64,000 bases of DNA from Lentzea albida (GTDB lineage Bacteria > Actinomycetota > Actinomycetes > Mycobacteriales > Pseudonocardiaceae), in assembly GCF_900111005.1 (NCBI RefSeq), contig NZ_FOFV01000002.1, positions 682,001 through 746,000 on the forward strand, written 5' to 3'. Each line of letters begins with the position of its first letter. Position 1 is the stretch's first letter. Shown here in pieces: positions 8,129 to 22,667 of this stretch. The notes beneath the pieces are model-generated. The model was given only the letters and a program-made list of their open reading frames with translations, did not search any database and was not told where the DNA came from. Both the position numbers and the translations under genes were made by a program.

Positions 8129-8938
8129 CTACGACCAGGTGCTCGGATCTCCCCAGGACGAGAACGTCCCTCCCCCGGATGGAGGAACGGAGCTGAGGTC
8201 GGGGAGCACGTCACCGACGGGTTCGTGCAGCACGACGGTCGCCACGTCGTCGTACGGCGTCGGTTCGGCGTTGCAGATGATGACCTCGGCACCCGCTCGG
8301 GCGGCCAGCGGCACGAGTCCCGCGGCGGGCTGCACCGAGAGCGACGTCCCCGCCACCAGCAGCACGTCGCAGTCCAGGGCGGCGAGGCGGGCGCGGCGCA
8401 GCACCTCGGCGTCGAGGTGCTGCCCGAACGAGATCGTGGCGGACTTGAGGATCCCCCGGCAGCGCAGGCAGTCCGGGTCCTCCTCGCCCTCGGCCACGCG
8501 CTTGAGCGCGTCCCTCATCGGGCCGGTGGCGCCGCAGCCGAGGCACACGGTCGTGTGCAGCGTGCCGTGGACCTCCAGCACGCGGTGGGGGTCGGAGCCC
8601 GCCTTCTGGTGCAGGCCGTCGATGTTCTGCGTGATCACGGTGCGCAACCGCCCGGACCGTTCCAGTTCCACCAGCGCCCTGTGCGCGGCGTTCGGCTGGG
8701 CGGTCCACACGGGACTGGTCAGTTTCGTGTGCCAGGAAAGCCTGCGCGCCACGGGATCGGAGGCGTAGACCTCCAGCGACGAGCCGCGCCCGGCGTCCGC
8801 GTCCCGCGTCCACAGCGCGTCGGGGTCGCGGTAGTCCGGGATGCCCGAGTCCGTGGAGACCCCGGCGCCGGTCAGCACCGTGATCCGGTGGGCGGACGCG
8901 ACCAGCGCGCGTGCCGCTGTGCACGCCTGGGAGGCCAT
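8129..8938 (-). CDS. Sir2-family NAD-dependent protein deacylase (sirtuin)
   Basis: 269 residues. NAD-binding motif [14 protein letters not shown] (24-37), QNID (104-107), catalytic His124 (VLEVHGTLH), and four zinc cysteines at 132, 135, 157 and 160 (CLGC, CLRC). The enzyme removes acetyl or other acyl groups from lysine using NAD. It is co-directional with and 9 nt upstream of an acyl-CoA synthetase, a classical sirtuin substrate type. It is divergent from the membrane-protein gene at 8956, with a 17-bp gap. Confidence 0.93.
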   Translation of the reverse strand: MASQACTAARALVASAHRITVLTGAGVSTDSGIPDYRDPDALWTRDADAGRGSSLEVYASDPVARRLSWHTKLTSPVWTAQPNAAHRALVELERSGRLRTVITQNIDGLHQKAGSDPHRVLEVHGTLHTTVCLGCGATGPMRDALKRVAEGEEDPDCLRCRGILKSATISFGQHLDAEVLRRARLAALDCDVLLVAGTSLSVQPAAGLVPLAARAGAEVIICNAEPTPYDDVATVVLHEPVGDVLPDLSSVPPSGGGTFSSWGDPSTWS

Positions 8939-8955
8939 CGGTTCACACTATCCGG

Positions 8956-9408
8956 GTGCGCAGCGCTGTGGGAGCCGCGATCGCGGCAGTGGGCTTGGTC
9001 ACCACCATCGCCGGGACTTTCCTGCCCTGGCTGAAGTCCGGATCGACCACGAGGGACAGTTACGAAGTGCTCTCCCTGCGTGGTTTCGCCGGGTTGGACG
9101 GGGTGGCGGGGACCCTCGTCACGTCGGTCTGGGTGGGGCTAACGCCGCTGGCCATGGTGGCGATTGCTCTCTACGTGGTCCGTTTTCCACGGTTTGCCTC
9201 ATGCATCGGCCTCCTCTTTGGCACGATCAGTGGAACCGTGGCCCTACTGGCCACAGTCCAAGGGGACAGCAAGGGTTCATTGGTCGGCATCAGCACAGCT
9301 GGACCGGCCACGACACTTGCCGGTGCCGTACTGACGATCGTGGGGGCGATCACGGTGCTCACCTCTACCAGGCGCAGCGCAGTGAGAACCTCAGGAGGGA
9401 ACCCGTGA
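8956..9408 (+). CDS. Small polytopic membrane protein, unknown function
   Basis: 150 residues from GTG. Four hydrophobic segments are visible: near residues 3-25, 45-72, 76-98 and 112-135. No known domain. The codon choice is less GC-biased than its neighbours, with several T- or A-ending codons. The stop overlaps the GTG start of the following surface protein (GTGA), so the two are coupled and probably act together in the envelope. The start was chosen to avoid overlapping the divergent sirtuin gene. Confidence 0.68.
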   Translation: MRSAVGAAIAAVGLVTTIAGTFLPWLKSGSTTRDSYEVLSLRGFAGLDGVAGTLVTSVWVGLTPLAMVAIALYVVRFPRFASCIGLLFGTISGTVALLATVQGDSKGSLVGISTAGPATTLAGAVLTIVGAITVLTSTRRSAVRTSGGNP

Positions 9409-10922
9409 GCTACCCAGGTGGTGGCGGTGGCCAGTGGCAGCCGCAGAACAACCCGTACGGGCAGCAGCCCCAGCAGGGCGGCTACCCGCAGCAGCCGCAG
9501 CAGCCGGGTGGCTACCCGCAGCAGCCCCAGCAGGGCGGCTACCCTCAGCAGGGCGGATACCCGCAGACCGGACCGCAGGGCTTCCCGCAGCAGGGTTTCC
9601 CGCAGACGGGCCCGCAGGGCTTTCCCCAGCAGGGTTTCCCGCAGCAGGGCTTCGAGCAGCAGCCGTACGGCTACGCGCCGATGGGTGGCGAGCCGCCGAA
9701 GAAGAAGCGCACCGGTCTGGTCGTCACGGCCGTCGTCGCGGTGCTGCTGCTGATCGGTGGCGGTGTCACGTTCTTCGCCCTGCAGAAGTCCGACCCGGCG
9801 GCGAACGCGGGTCAGGACACGCCGGAGGTCGCGGCCAAGAACCTCATCGAGCAGCTCGGCAGTGGTGACGTCGTCGGCATCATGGCGTCCTTGGCACCGG
9901 CGGAGGCCGCGTTGTCGAAGGACTACATGGAGTCGATGACGAAGGAGATGAAGCGCCTCGAGATCCTCAAGCCCGACGCCGACCCAAACAAGCTGACCGG
10001 CGTCGAGTTCAAGAGCGAGAACATCAAGTTCGACGAGGCCGCCGCCGAGAAGATCAACGATCACCTCACCATCAACAAGCTGGTCGAGGGCAAGATCACG
10101 ATCACCTCGGACGCGTCGAAGATCCCGCTGACCGACAAGCTCGTGGACGCGCTCGGCACCGAGTTCAAGACCACGACCTCGAAGTCCGAGACCGTCGACA
10201 TCACCGCCGAGGTCAAGAAGCGCGGCACGCCGATCGGCATCGCCTCGATCAAGGTCGGCGACAAGTGGTACCCGAGCGCCTTCTACACGATCGCCAACGC
10301 GGTCCTGGAGGAGGAGAAGCAGAAGTGGCCGTCGCAGGGCATCGCGGCGCAGGGCGCGAGCTCGGCCGAGGACGCGGCGAAGCAGATGGTGAACGCCGCG
10401 CTCGACGCCGACCTGGAGAAGGTCATCGCGCTGCTGCCGCCCGACGAGGCCGGCGTGCTGCAGGACCTCGGCCCGCTGCTGGTCAAGGAGGCCGGCACGA
10501 CCAAGCCGACCGGCGCCAAGCTGAACGCGCTGGAGACCGACGTCAAGGACGTCGCCGGCGGCAAGCAGGTCACGGTCAAGAAGCTGTCGATCACCGCCGA
10601 GGGCGAGACCGTGACGATCACCCGCGAGGGTGACTGCTACTCGGCCGAGGTGCCCGGCCAGGGCAACCAGAAGCTGTGCGCCGACGAGATCACGCAGCTG
10701 GTCAAGCAGCAGGGCGGCAAGAACATCCCCACCGAGGCGATCGAGATCATCGGCCGGGTGGCGTCGTCGGTCATGAAGACCGGTGTCGGCGTGGTGTCCA
10801 CCGAGGTCGACGGCAAGTGGTACGTCAGCCCGGTCCGCTCCTACTACGAGCTCGCGCTCTCGCTGTTCCGCGGCTTCGAGCCCAAGGACGTCGACGCGCT
10901 GATCGAGCTCCTCAAGAAGTAA
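9405..10922 (+). CDS. Membrane-anchored protein with Gln/Pro/Gly-rich N-terminal tail
   Basis: 505 residues, GTG start with AGGAGG six bases upstream. The N-terminal ~90 residues are a low-complexity cytoplasmic tail of repeated GGYPQQ and QGFPQ units. KKKR then precedes one transmembrane segment (about 104-125), and a ~380-residue extracellular region follows. That region contains two similar halves, each with DAAAKQM- or EVAAKNL-like helices and a segment ending in DKWYPS or GKWYVS, so it looks like an internal duplication of an NTF2- or lipoprotein-like fold. Function unknown. It is coupled to the upstream membrane protein and ends at a strong terminator. Confidence 0.78.
   Translation: MSYPGGGGGQWQPQNNPYGQQPQQGGYPQQPQQPGGYPQQPQQGGYPQQGGYPQTGPQGFPQQGFPQTGPQGFPQQGFPQQGFEQQPYGYAPMGGEPPKKKRTGLVVTAVVAVLLLIGGGVTFFALQKSDPAANAGQDTPEVAAKNLIEQLGSGDVVGIMASLAPAEAALSKDYMESMTKEMKRLEILKPDADPNKLTGVEFKSENIKFDEAAAEKINDHLTINKLVEGKITITSDASKIPLTDKLVDALGTEFKTTTSKSETVDITAEVKKRGTPIGIASIKVGDKWYPSAFYTIANAVLEEEKQKWPSQGIAAQGASSAEDAAKQMVNAALDADLEKVIALLPPDEAGVLQDLGPLLVKEAGTTKPTGAKLNALETDVKDVAGGKQVTVKKLSITAEGETVTITREGDCYSAEVPGQGNQKLCADEITQLVKQQGGKNIPTEAIEIIGRVASSVMKTGVGVVSTEVDGKWYVSPVRSYYELALSLFRGFEPKDVDALIELLKK
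9430..9675 (+). repeat. In-frame tandem repeats coding Gln/Pro/Gly-rich tail
   Basis: Short coding repeats made of CAGCAG, CCG and GGC codons give units such as GGYPQQ and QGFPQQ, with a longer repeated block reading [12 protein letters not shown]. They form the cytoplasmic tail of the gene at 9405. Such tracts vary in length between strains. Confidence 0.75.
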
Positions 10923-10937
10923 GTTCCCGCAGGTCCG

Positions 10938-10980
10938 CCACGGCCCTGTCACCCGCAACAGCGCGGTGACAGGGCCGTGG
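10938..10980. terminator. Strong hairpin terminator after 9405 gene
   Basis: Perfect 16-bp stem (10938-10953 with 10965-10980) around an 11-nt loop, starting 15 nt after the stop codon. No T-run follows, as is common in actinobacteria. Confidence 0.85.
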
Positions 10981-11006
10981 CAGTTCGTGGGCCGAGTGTT
11001 GCCGTC

Positions 11007-12308
11007 ATGGACACACAGGTTCTGATCATCGGCGCCGGCCCGACCGGACTCACCCTCGCCCTCGACCTCGCCCGCCGCGGCGTCCCGTTCCGCGTCGTCG
11101 ACGCCGCGCCCGCGCCGTTCGCGGGCTCCCGCGGCAAGGGCCTGCAGCCGCGCAGCATGGAGGTCTTCCACGACCTGGGCGTGATCGAGCCCGTGCTGGC
11201 GGCCGGCCGGTTCCATATGACGATGCGCGCCTACGACGGCCGCGAGGTGCTGCGCGAGTGGAACGTGCACGAGGGCCGTCACCCCACCGAGGAACGCCCG
11301 TACGCGGCCACCCTGCTCATCGCCCAGTTCCGGGTCGAGCAGGTCCTGCGGGACGCGCTGCCCCAGCCCGTCGAGTACGGGATGCCGCTGACCTCGTTCA
11401 CGCAGGACGAGTCGGGCGTGACGGCCGTCGTCGGCACGGAGACCGTCCGCGCCCGGTACCTCGTCGGGTGCGATGGCGGGAAGTCGTTCGTGCGCAAGGA
11501 ACTCGGCGTCCCGTTCGTCGGGGAGACGCACGAGGACATGCGGATGCTCGTCGGCGACCTGCGGATCTCCGGCCTGGACCGCGACCACTGGCACCAGTGG
11601 GGCGGCCGCGCCGACCGGTGGCTCGCCCTGTGCCCGTTGCCGGACACCGACCTTTTCCAGTTCCAGGCGAGCGGTGACGGCGAGCCGTCGCTGGACCTGT
11701 ACCGGCAGATCGTCCGCGAGCGCACCGGCCTGGACGACGTCGTCGTGCACGACGCGACGTGGACGTCGTTGTACCGCACCAACATCAGGATGGTGGACAG
11801 GTTCCGCGTCGGCAGGGTGTTCCTCGCGGGCGACGCCGCGCACGTGCACTCCCCCGCCGGCGCCCAGGGCATGAACACCGGCATCCAGGACGCCTACAAC
11901 CTGGGGTGGAAGCTCGGCATGGAGACGCTGCTCGACACCTACGAGTCCGAGCGCAAGCCGGTCGCCCAGTGGCTGCTCGGCATGACGACCGCGCTCATGA
12001 CGTCCGGCGACCGGTTCCAGAAGCGCGACGACGAGACCCTGCAGCTGTCGCTGTCGTACCGGACCACCGAGGGCGAGGGGCTGCAGGCGGGCGACCGGAT
12101 GCCGGACGGCACCACCGAGCAGGGCAGGATCTTCGACCTGCTGCGCGGACCCGACTTCGTGACGCTGGACCTCCCGGACGGCCCGGTGCTCGTGCGCCCG
12201 GACGGGTACGTCGCCGCGATCGGCCGGTCAGCGATCGACGCCTACTTCGGCGCGAACCCGGTCACGCAGCTGCACCACCGCCGGGTCGCCGCTCGGACCG
12301 CCGCGTAG
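11007..12308 (+). CDS. FAD-dependent aromatic monooxygenase (PheA/TfdB type)
   Basis: 433 residues from ATG. FAD-binding GxGxxG motif in LIIGAGPTGLTLA (about 6-18), DG motif VGCDGGKSFVR (about 154-164), and the second FAD motif GRVFLAGDAAHVHSPAGAQG (about 269-288). These are the marks of group A flavin monooxygenases that hydroxylate phenolic or polyketide substrates with NAD(P)H. The C-terminus reaches the usual VRPDGYVA segment and runs on for about 25 more residues that overlap the convergent BTAD gene, so the original stop may have been lost. Substrate unknown. No biosynthetic cluster surrounds it. Confidence 0.88.
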   Translation: MDTQVLIIGAGPTGLTLALDLARRGVPFRVVDAAPAPFAGSRGKGLQPRSMEVFHDLGVIEPVLAAGRFHMTMRAYDGREVLREWNVHEGRHPTEERPYAATLLIAQFRVEQVLRDALPQPVEYGMPLTSFTQDESGVTAVVGTETVRARYLVGCDGGKSFVRKELGVPFVGETHEDMRMLVGDLRISGLDRDHWHQWGGRADRWLALCPLPDTDLFQFQASGDGEPSLDLYRQIVRERTGLDDVVVHDATWTSLYRTNIRMVDRFRVGRVFLAGDAAHVHSPAGAQGMNTGIQDAYNLGWKLGMETLLDTYESERKPVAQWLLGMTTALMTSGDRFQKRDDETLQLSLSYRTTEGEGLQAGDRMPDGTTEQGRIFDLLRGPDFVTLDLPDGPVLVRPDGYVAAIGRSAIDAYFGANPVTQLHHRRVAARTAA

Positions 12309-14948
12309 CCGTTCCGCCTCGTCCAGGGCGCCGCCCGCGCCGCCGGGATCGCCCTGGGCGAGCAGCCAGTCCGCGTACCACTCGAGCACCGTCGCGCGGG
12401 CAGGCCCGTCCGCGCTCCTGCTGATGGCCTCGCGCGCCTTCCCGTGCTCCTCGCCCGCCGCGTCGAGGTGACCGAGCCGCGTGAGCGCCAGCCCGAGCCC
12501 CGCGTGCACGTTCGCCCGGAACTGGCTGGCCGGCGAGTCCACCGTGGCGTCGAGCGCCTGCCGGTAGAGCCGCACGGCGTCCTCGAAGTCACCGCTCCAG
12601 TAGGCGATCTCGCCGTGCGCCTGCGCGATCCGCCCCCGGTCCAGGTCGGACGGCGACCACGGCACCCGCGCGAGATCGTCCCGGGCCCCGGCGAGGTCGC
12701 CGGTCCGGATCTTCAGCCGCGCCGCCTGCACCAGCACCGACATCGGCACGAGCATCGACTCGGGCTCGCCCAGCTCCGCCGCGACCTGCCGGGCCTCGGA
12801 CACCGCCTGGAACCCCTCGGCGAACGCGCCGCGGTTGATCAGCACCATGACCAGGCACGACAGGCAGAACACGACGGCCCACCGGTCGCCCGCGGCCCGG
12901 AACCCGTCGAGGGCGAGCCGGTACTGCGCCTCGGCCCGCGGCGCCGCGCCCTCGCTGAACTCCCCGGCCACCAGCCCGCGCACCAGCGCCGAGAACGCCC
13001 TCATCCACCCGTCGGGCGACCGCTCCATCCGCTCGGCCAGCGCCCCGAGCCGCTCCCCCAGGTCGGCGTCACCCCACACGTGACCGCTGGTGAGCATCAA
13101 CGCGCACACGGCCGTCGTCAGGTCCTCCTCCCACAACCGCCGCAACGCGGTGATGACGTCGGCCGTGCCGAACGCCGCCACCGCCTCCGACAGCGGATCG
13201 GCGGGAATCTGCAACGCCCAGCGGTGGATCTCCTCGAACCGCTTGGTCATCACCAGCCAGTGCCACGTCCGGGCGGCCATCATCCGACGTGCCGTGGCGA
13301 GGTCGTCGCGCACCGCCCATGCCATCGCCGCGTCCAGGTTGGCGCGCTCGGCGTCGAAGACCTTCAACGCCTCCAGCTGCCCCGCCCCTCTCAGCAACGG
13401 CTCGTGCCGCTCCGCCAGTGCCACGTAGTAGGCGGCATGCCGCGCGGGGTCGGCGGCGTTCTGCTCCAACGCGTACTCGCGCACGGTCTCCAGCAACCGG
13501 TACCGCTCGCCCGCGCGCACGACGAGGGACTTCTCGACGAGCGCGGCCAGCAGGTCCTCGGTGTCCCACAGGTCTCCGGCACCGCACACCTCGTGCACCG
13601 CCTCGGCGGTCGCCCCGCCCACGAACACCGCCAGCCGCGCCAGCAGTGCCCGCTCGGCGTCGTCGAGCAGCTCCCAGCTCCAGTCGATCACCGCCCGCAA
13701 CGTGCGGTGCCGCACCGGCCCGGTCCGCGCGCCGCGGTCCAGCAACCGCAGGCGGCTGTCCACACGCGACTCGAGCTGTGCCGCCGACAACGAGCGCGCC
13801 CGTGCGGCCGCGAGCTCCAGCGCCAGCGGGATCCCGTCCAGGGCAGCACAAACCCGCCGCACGACGTCGGCGTCGAACGCCGTCCCGACGCGCGCCGAGA
13901 ACAACCGCACGGCGTGGTCGAGGTCGAGCGGCGCCACCGCGTGCACGACCTCGCCGGGGATCCCCAGCGGCTCGCGCGACGTCGCCAGCACGCGCGCGTC
14001 CGGCGCCTCGGCCAGCAGCCGGACGCACAACGCGGCGGCCGCGTCCACCACGTGCTCGCAGTTGTCGAGCACCACCAGCGACGCCCTGAGCCGGGAGAAC
14101 ATGGGCGCCGCCAACGGGTTCGGCCCCAGGGCGGTGTCCAGCGCCGCGAGCGGGTCGGCCGCCGAGTCCAGCTCGACGAACCACGCCTGCGGCAGGGTCG
14201 AGGCGTGCGTCAGCGCGAGACGTGTCTTGCCCACGCCTCCGAAGCCGGTCAGCGTCACCAACCGGTTGTGCCGCACCAGCTCCGCCAGCACCGCCAGGTC
14301 GCCGTCGCGCCCGACGAACGACCCGACCGCGGCCGGCAGGTTGCCGCGCGCGACGCGGTCGCGCAGCACCGCCAGGTGGGCGGCCGCCAGCGCCTCACCG
14401 GGGTCCACGCCCAGCTCGTCGGCCAGGGCCGAACGCACGCGCGCGAACACCGCCAGCGCGTCCGACCGCCGTCCGGCGGCGTTCAGCGCCAGCATCAGCC
14501 GGGCCTGGACGTCCTCGCGCAACGGGTGCGCGGCCGCCAGCGCCTCCAGCCCCGCCAGGTCGTCGCGCAGCAACGCCAGCCGCACGGCCTCGTCCACCGC
14601 GAAGGGCGCGTCCTCGAACGCCGCCCCGCGCCACAGGGCCGCGTCGCGGGTGCGCGTGAACTCCTCGACGTCGGTCGACGCCTCCAGCCGGTAGCCCGAC
14701 GCGTGCGACGAGACCACCGCCGCACCGAGCACCCGCCGCAGCCGCGACACCAGCGACTGCAACGCCGCGGCACCGTCGACCGGTGGCTCGTCCGGCCACA
14801 GGTCGGCGATCAGCCGCTCCGGCGCGACGACGGATCCAGGTTCCACCGCCAGCCGGATCAGCAACCAGCGCAGGCGCTTGCCGCGCACCTCGACCGGTGC
14901 GCCGTCCGCGGCCACGACCCGCAGCGGCCCGAGCACGTCGACACGCAT
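12228..14948 (-). CDS. BTAD/SARP-type regulator with NB-ARC ATPase and TPR region
   Basis: 906 residues. Order of parts: OmpR-like winged helix (about 1-90), BTAD helical domain (about 93-215), NB-ARC/STAND ATPase with Walker A GFGGVGKT (235-242) and Walker B SLVVLDNCEHV, then a long helical TPR-like C-terminus. This is the AfsR-like layout: DNA binding gated by ATP and a sensor array. The ATG shares one base with the TGA of the ABC permease gene (TGATG), so it is the last gene of the ABC operon. Its final 81 bases overlap the end of the convergent monooxygenase gene, unusually long. Confidence 0.88.
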   Translation of the reverse strand: MRVDVLGPLRVVAADGAPVEVRGKRLRWLLIRLAVEPGSVVAPERLIADLWPDEPPVDGAAALQSLVSRLRRVLGAAVVSSHASGYRLEASTDVEEFTRTRDAALWRGAAFEDAPFAVDEAVRLALLRDDLAGLEALAAAHPLREDVQARLMLALNAAGRRSDALAVFARVRSALADELGVDPGEALAAAHLAVLRDRVARGNLPAAVGSFVGRDGDLAVLAELVRHNRLVTLTGFGGVGKTRLALTHASTLPQAWFVELDSAADPLAALDTALGPNPLAAPMFSRLRASLVVLDNCEHVVDAAAALCVRLLAEAPDARVLATSREPLGIPGEVVHAVAPLDLDHAVRLFSARVGTAFDADVVRRVCAALDGIPLALELAAARARSLSAAQLESRVDSRLRLLDRGARTGPVRHRTLRAVIDWSWELLDDAERALLARLAVFVGGATAEAVHEVCGAGDLWDTEDLLAALVEKSLVVRAGERYRLLETVREYALEQNAADPARHAAYYVALAERHEPLLRGAGQLEALKVFDAERANLDAAMAWAVRDDLATARRMMAARTWHWLVMTKRFEEIHRWALQIPADPLSEAVAAFGTADVITALRRLWEEDLTTAVCALMLTSGHVWGDADLGERLGALAERMERSPDGWMRAFSALVRGLVAGEFSEGAAPRAEAQYRLALDGFRAAGDRWAVVFCLSCLVMVLINRGAFAEGFQAVSEARQVAAELGEPESMLVPMSVLVQAARLKIRTGDLAGARDDLARVPWSPSDLDRGRIAQAHGEIAYWSGDFEDAVRLYRQALDATVDSPASQFRANVHAGLGLALTRLGHLDAAGEEHGKAREAISRSADGPARATVLEWYADWLLAQGDPGGAGGALDEAERLRGGPSGDPAVVQLRDRVRAEVGVDR

Positions 14949-15580
14949 CAGGCCCGCCGCACCCCGGCCACCACCGCGCCCGCGACGAGCACGGCTCCTG
15001 CCGCCACCGCCCCCAGCAGGGACGGCGACACCCTGTTGTGGCCCAGGGCGTCGAGCACCCACCCGAGCGGGGTGACCCGGCCGAGCGGGTAGGTCAGCAC
15101 CACCACCGAGAACACCGCCAGGACGGTGCGCCCGACGGAGTCGAGAACGGGACGGGCGAACAGCAGGCCCACACCGACGCCGAGCAACGCACACCCAGTA
15201 TGCGCGGCGAGTCCGACAAAAAATTCGCCCGCCGTGTACGGGTGCGGGTTCGTCACCACCGGCCACACCGACGCCAGCACCGCCAGCACCAGCGAGAACA
15301 GCACCGCGACCAGCGCCGAGGCGGTCAGAACGCGAGCCCACCCACCGGCGGACACGACCGTGATCTCGCGCCGCACCACGTCCTCGGACGTCGCCACCAC
15401 CACGGCCACCCAGGCCGAGATGGGGTACAGCAACGCCGACGAACCCGAGTACGCCTCCAGCGGCTGCCCGGCGTCCGAGGAGAACAACATCCCCATGACA
15501 CCGAGGAACACCAGCAGGGGCGCCAAATACCGTTGCCCGCGAAGGACGTCGGCCGCGAGGTAGCGAACGAGGGAGGTCAT
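14948..15580 (-). CDS. ABC transporter permease-like membrane protein
   Basis: 210 residues, starting at the ATG that overlaps the end of the ATPase gene (ATGA, 4 nt). Six hydrophobic segments are apparent (near 18-35, 48-65, 83-105, 122-142, 150-168 and 185-205). No sequence motif beyond the topology is seen; the role is inferred from coupling to the ATPase. With that protein it would form an ABC-2-like exporter. The cargo is unknown. Confidence 0.75.
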   Translation of the reverse strand: MTSLVRYLAADVLRGQRYLAPLLVFLGVMGMLFSSDAGQPLEAYSGSSALLYPISAWVAVVVATSEDVVRREITVVSAGGWARVLTASALVAVLFSLVLAVLASVWPVVTNPHPYTAGEFFVGLAAHTGCALLGVGVGLLFARPVLDSVGRTVLAVFSVVVLTYPLGRVTPLGWVLDALGHNRVSPSLLGAVAAGAVLVAGAVVAGVRRA

Positions 15581-16290
15581 CGCACGCTCCGCACCGAGCA
15601 CCCGAGCCGCAACGCCTCGGCGAGCACCTGGTCGCTGCGGTCCGGCGCCACCACCACGCGCACCGACGACCCGCGCGTCTGCACGGACCGCACCCCTTCC
15701 AGCGCTTCCAGCACGTCCACGGCCGCCACCCGGCTGAGGTCGATCGTCACGTGCCCACCGGCGAGGTCGACGCGCGTGGCCGACGCGAGGTGTCCCTCGT
15801 GGTCGGACACCAGCGCCGTCCGCCCCTCCAGCAACGCCACGAGTTGCTCCGCGGCCCCGGGGTCGAGCCCGGTCCACGGCTCGTCGAGCACCAGCACGTC
15901 GGTGGCGAGGAACGCCTGCGCCAGCGCGACCTTCTGCGCGTTGCCCTTGGACAGCTCCGACATCGGCGCCGTCATCGAGCCGACGAACCCCAGCCGTTCC
16001 AGCACGTCGTTCGCCCCGGCACGCCGCACCCGCCCCATGTGCGCGAGGTACGACGAGGCGGACATCCTCACGTCCGACGGGAAGCGCTCCGGCACGTAGC
16101 CCACCGATGCAGGCCGCTCGACGCGGCCGGACGTCGGCCTCAGCACCCCCGCTGCGATCTTGAGCAACGTGGACTTGCCGGTGCCGTTCGCGCCGGTCAG
16201 CACGGTCAGGCCGGAGACCTCCAGCGTGAGGTCGCGCAGCACCCAGGGCCCACGCCCGTACCGCTTCGAAACCTGGTCGAGGAGCACCAC
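15577..16290 (-). CDS. ABC transporter ATP-binding protein
   Basis: 237 residues from GTG. Walker A GANGTGKST (33-41), ABC signature in the variant form LSKGNAQKV, Walker B VLVLDEPWTGLD. First gene of a three-gene, overlapping operon (ATPase, permease, BTAD regulator). The signature resembles that of CcmA- or antibiotic-export-type ATPases. Divergent from acnA with about 200 bp between them. Confidence 0.9.
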   Translation of the reverse strand: MVLLDQVSKRYGRGPWVLRDLTLEVSGLTVLTGANGTGKSTLLKIAAGVLRPTSGRVERPASVGYVPERFPSDVRMSASSYLAHMGRVRRAGANDVLERLGFVGSMTAPMSELSKGNAQKVALAQAFLATDVLVLDEPWTGLDPGAAEQLVALLEGRTALVSDHEGHLASATRVDLAGGHVTIDLSRVAAVDVLEALEGVRSVQTRGSSVRVVVAPDRSDQVLAEALRLGCSVRSVR

Positions 16291-16371
16291 GCCAAGATAG
16301 CCACCCGGGACGGCGCGGCCCGTCGCTTCGGCGTTCCCCGTCGTCGTGACGGTGACTTAGGGCAACCTGGG

Positions 16372-16401
16372 TTGAACCGGCTTACAGGACAAGCGTACTG
16401 T
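16372..16401 (+). promoter_or_regulatory. Candidate sigma-70-type promoter of acnA
   Basis: TTGAAC at 16372-16377 and TACTGT at 16396-16401 are separated by 18 bp and lie about 90 bp before the acnA start. The match to housekeeping -35/-10 consensus is good for a GC-rich genome; there is no further proof. Confidence 0.4.
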
Positions 16402-16490
16402 TTGGGGTCGAGGGGCAGCCGTCGACCCAGTGAGGAAGACTCTTCCCCATCCCGAACCGACCACCGCGCTGTCACCAGATGGAGTTGCAC

Positions 16491-19307
<2,817 letters not shown>

Positions 19308-19318
19308 TCCGAACCGCT

Positions 19319-19354
19319 GAAAGGGCCGCTCACCACCCGGTGGGCGGCCCTTTC
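19319..19354. terminator. Terminator after acnA
   Basis: 16-bp stem (19319-19334 with 19339-19354, one G-T pair) with a 4-base loop, 11 nt after the acnA stop. The stem starts with GAAAGGGCCGC, so its 3' side ends in TTTC. Confidence 0.85.
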
Positions 19355-19426
19355 GCCGTCTATGGGTTCGTAACGGCGGCCGTGCGCTTCGCGATGCCAA
19401 GTCACCCTGATCATTGCGGAGATCCC

Positions 19427-19848
19427 ATGAACCTCAGCGTGCTCGGCGACCTGAACTGGCCGGCCGTCGTCGTCGCCACGATCGCGTACTTCGCGCTGGG
19501 CATGGTGTGGTACGCGGAGTACGCCTTCGGCAGGGCCTACCAGCGCTCGTCCGGCCAGGACCTGAGCCCACCGGAGAGACCGGGCGCGGTCGTCTACGCG
19601 ATCCCGCTGCTGACGTGCTTCGTCATCACGCTCACGACGGCGATGGTCGGCCGCGCGTCGCACACCGACACCATCATGGAAGGCCTGCTGCTCGGGCTCG
19701 TCGTCGGCATCGGCATCGCGTTGCCCGTCCGGTTCGTCACGGGTGCCTACGACATGACGAAGCCCGCCCCGATCACCTTCGCGGCCATCGGGGCGGGCTA
19801 CCACATCGTCGGTCTCACGCTCGCGGGCGCGATCCTCGGTCAGTGGAC

Positions 19849-19852
<4 letters not shown>
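19427..19852 (+). CDS. DUF1761-like small membrane protein
   Basis: 141 residues from ATG, GGAG five bases before it. Four hydrophobic segments; the opening NWPAVVVATIAYFALGMVWYA matches the start typical of DUF1761 proteins, whose function is unknown. The stop overlaps the stop of the convergent PH-domain gene by 4 bases. Confidence 0.75.
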
Positions 19853-22038
<2,186 letters not shown>

Positions 22039-22042
<4 letters not shown>

Positions 22043-22659
22043 TGGGCCTCCTCGCCCGCGATGGCCCGCAGGTGCGGGATCGCCAGTCGTTCAACGTACT
22101 TCGCCAGCACGTCGACCTCCAGGTTCACCGGGTCGCCGGGCTTGCGGTGCCCGAGCGTGGTGAGTTCGAGGGTGGTCGGGATCAGGCTGACGGTGAACTG
22201 GTCCTCGGAGACGGTCACGACCGTCAGCGAGACCCCGTCGACCGTGATGGAGCCCTTCTCCACGACGTAGCGGGCGAGGGTCGGAGGGAGTCCGATGTGG
22301 ACCATCTCCCAGTGCTCGGCCTTCTCCCGCGCGAGGATCGAGCCCGTGCCGTCGACGTGGCCCTGCACGATGTGGCCACCGAGGCGCTGGCCGACGGCGG
22401 CCGCGCGCTCCAGGTTGACCCGGTCGCCCTCGGCGAGCTTCGCGAGGCTGCTGCGGTTGAGGGTCTCGCGCATCACGTCGGCGGTGAACGCGCCGTCCTC
22501 GACGTCCACGACGGTGAGGCAGACGCCGTTCACCGCGATGGAGTCGCCGTGCTTGGCGTCGCTGGTCACGATCGGCCCCGCGATGCGGATCCGCGCCGCG
22601 TCCGGCAGGTCCTCCGTCGCTACGACGTGGCCGAGTTCCTCGACGATCCCGGTGAACAC
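22039..22659 (-). CDS. ribE: Riboflavin synthase alpha chain
   Basis: 206 residues from GTG with AGGAGG just upstream, giving the usual FTGIVEELG start. Two lumazine-binding repeats are seen: one from residue 2, and the second from about residue 98 ([11 protein letters not shown]). It converts two lumazines to riboflavin plus a pyrimidine. Stop overlaps ribBA by 4 nt; ribD ends 8 nt upstream. Confidence 0.96.
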
Positions 22660-22667
22660 CGCTCCTC

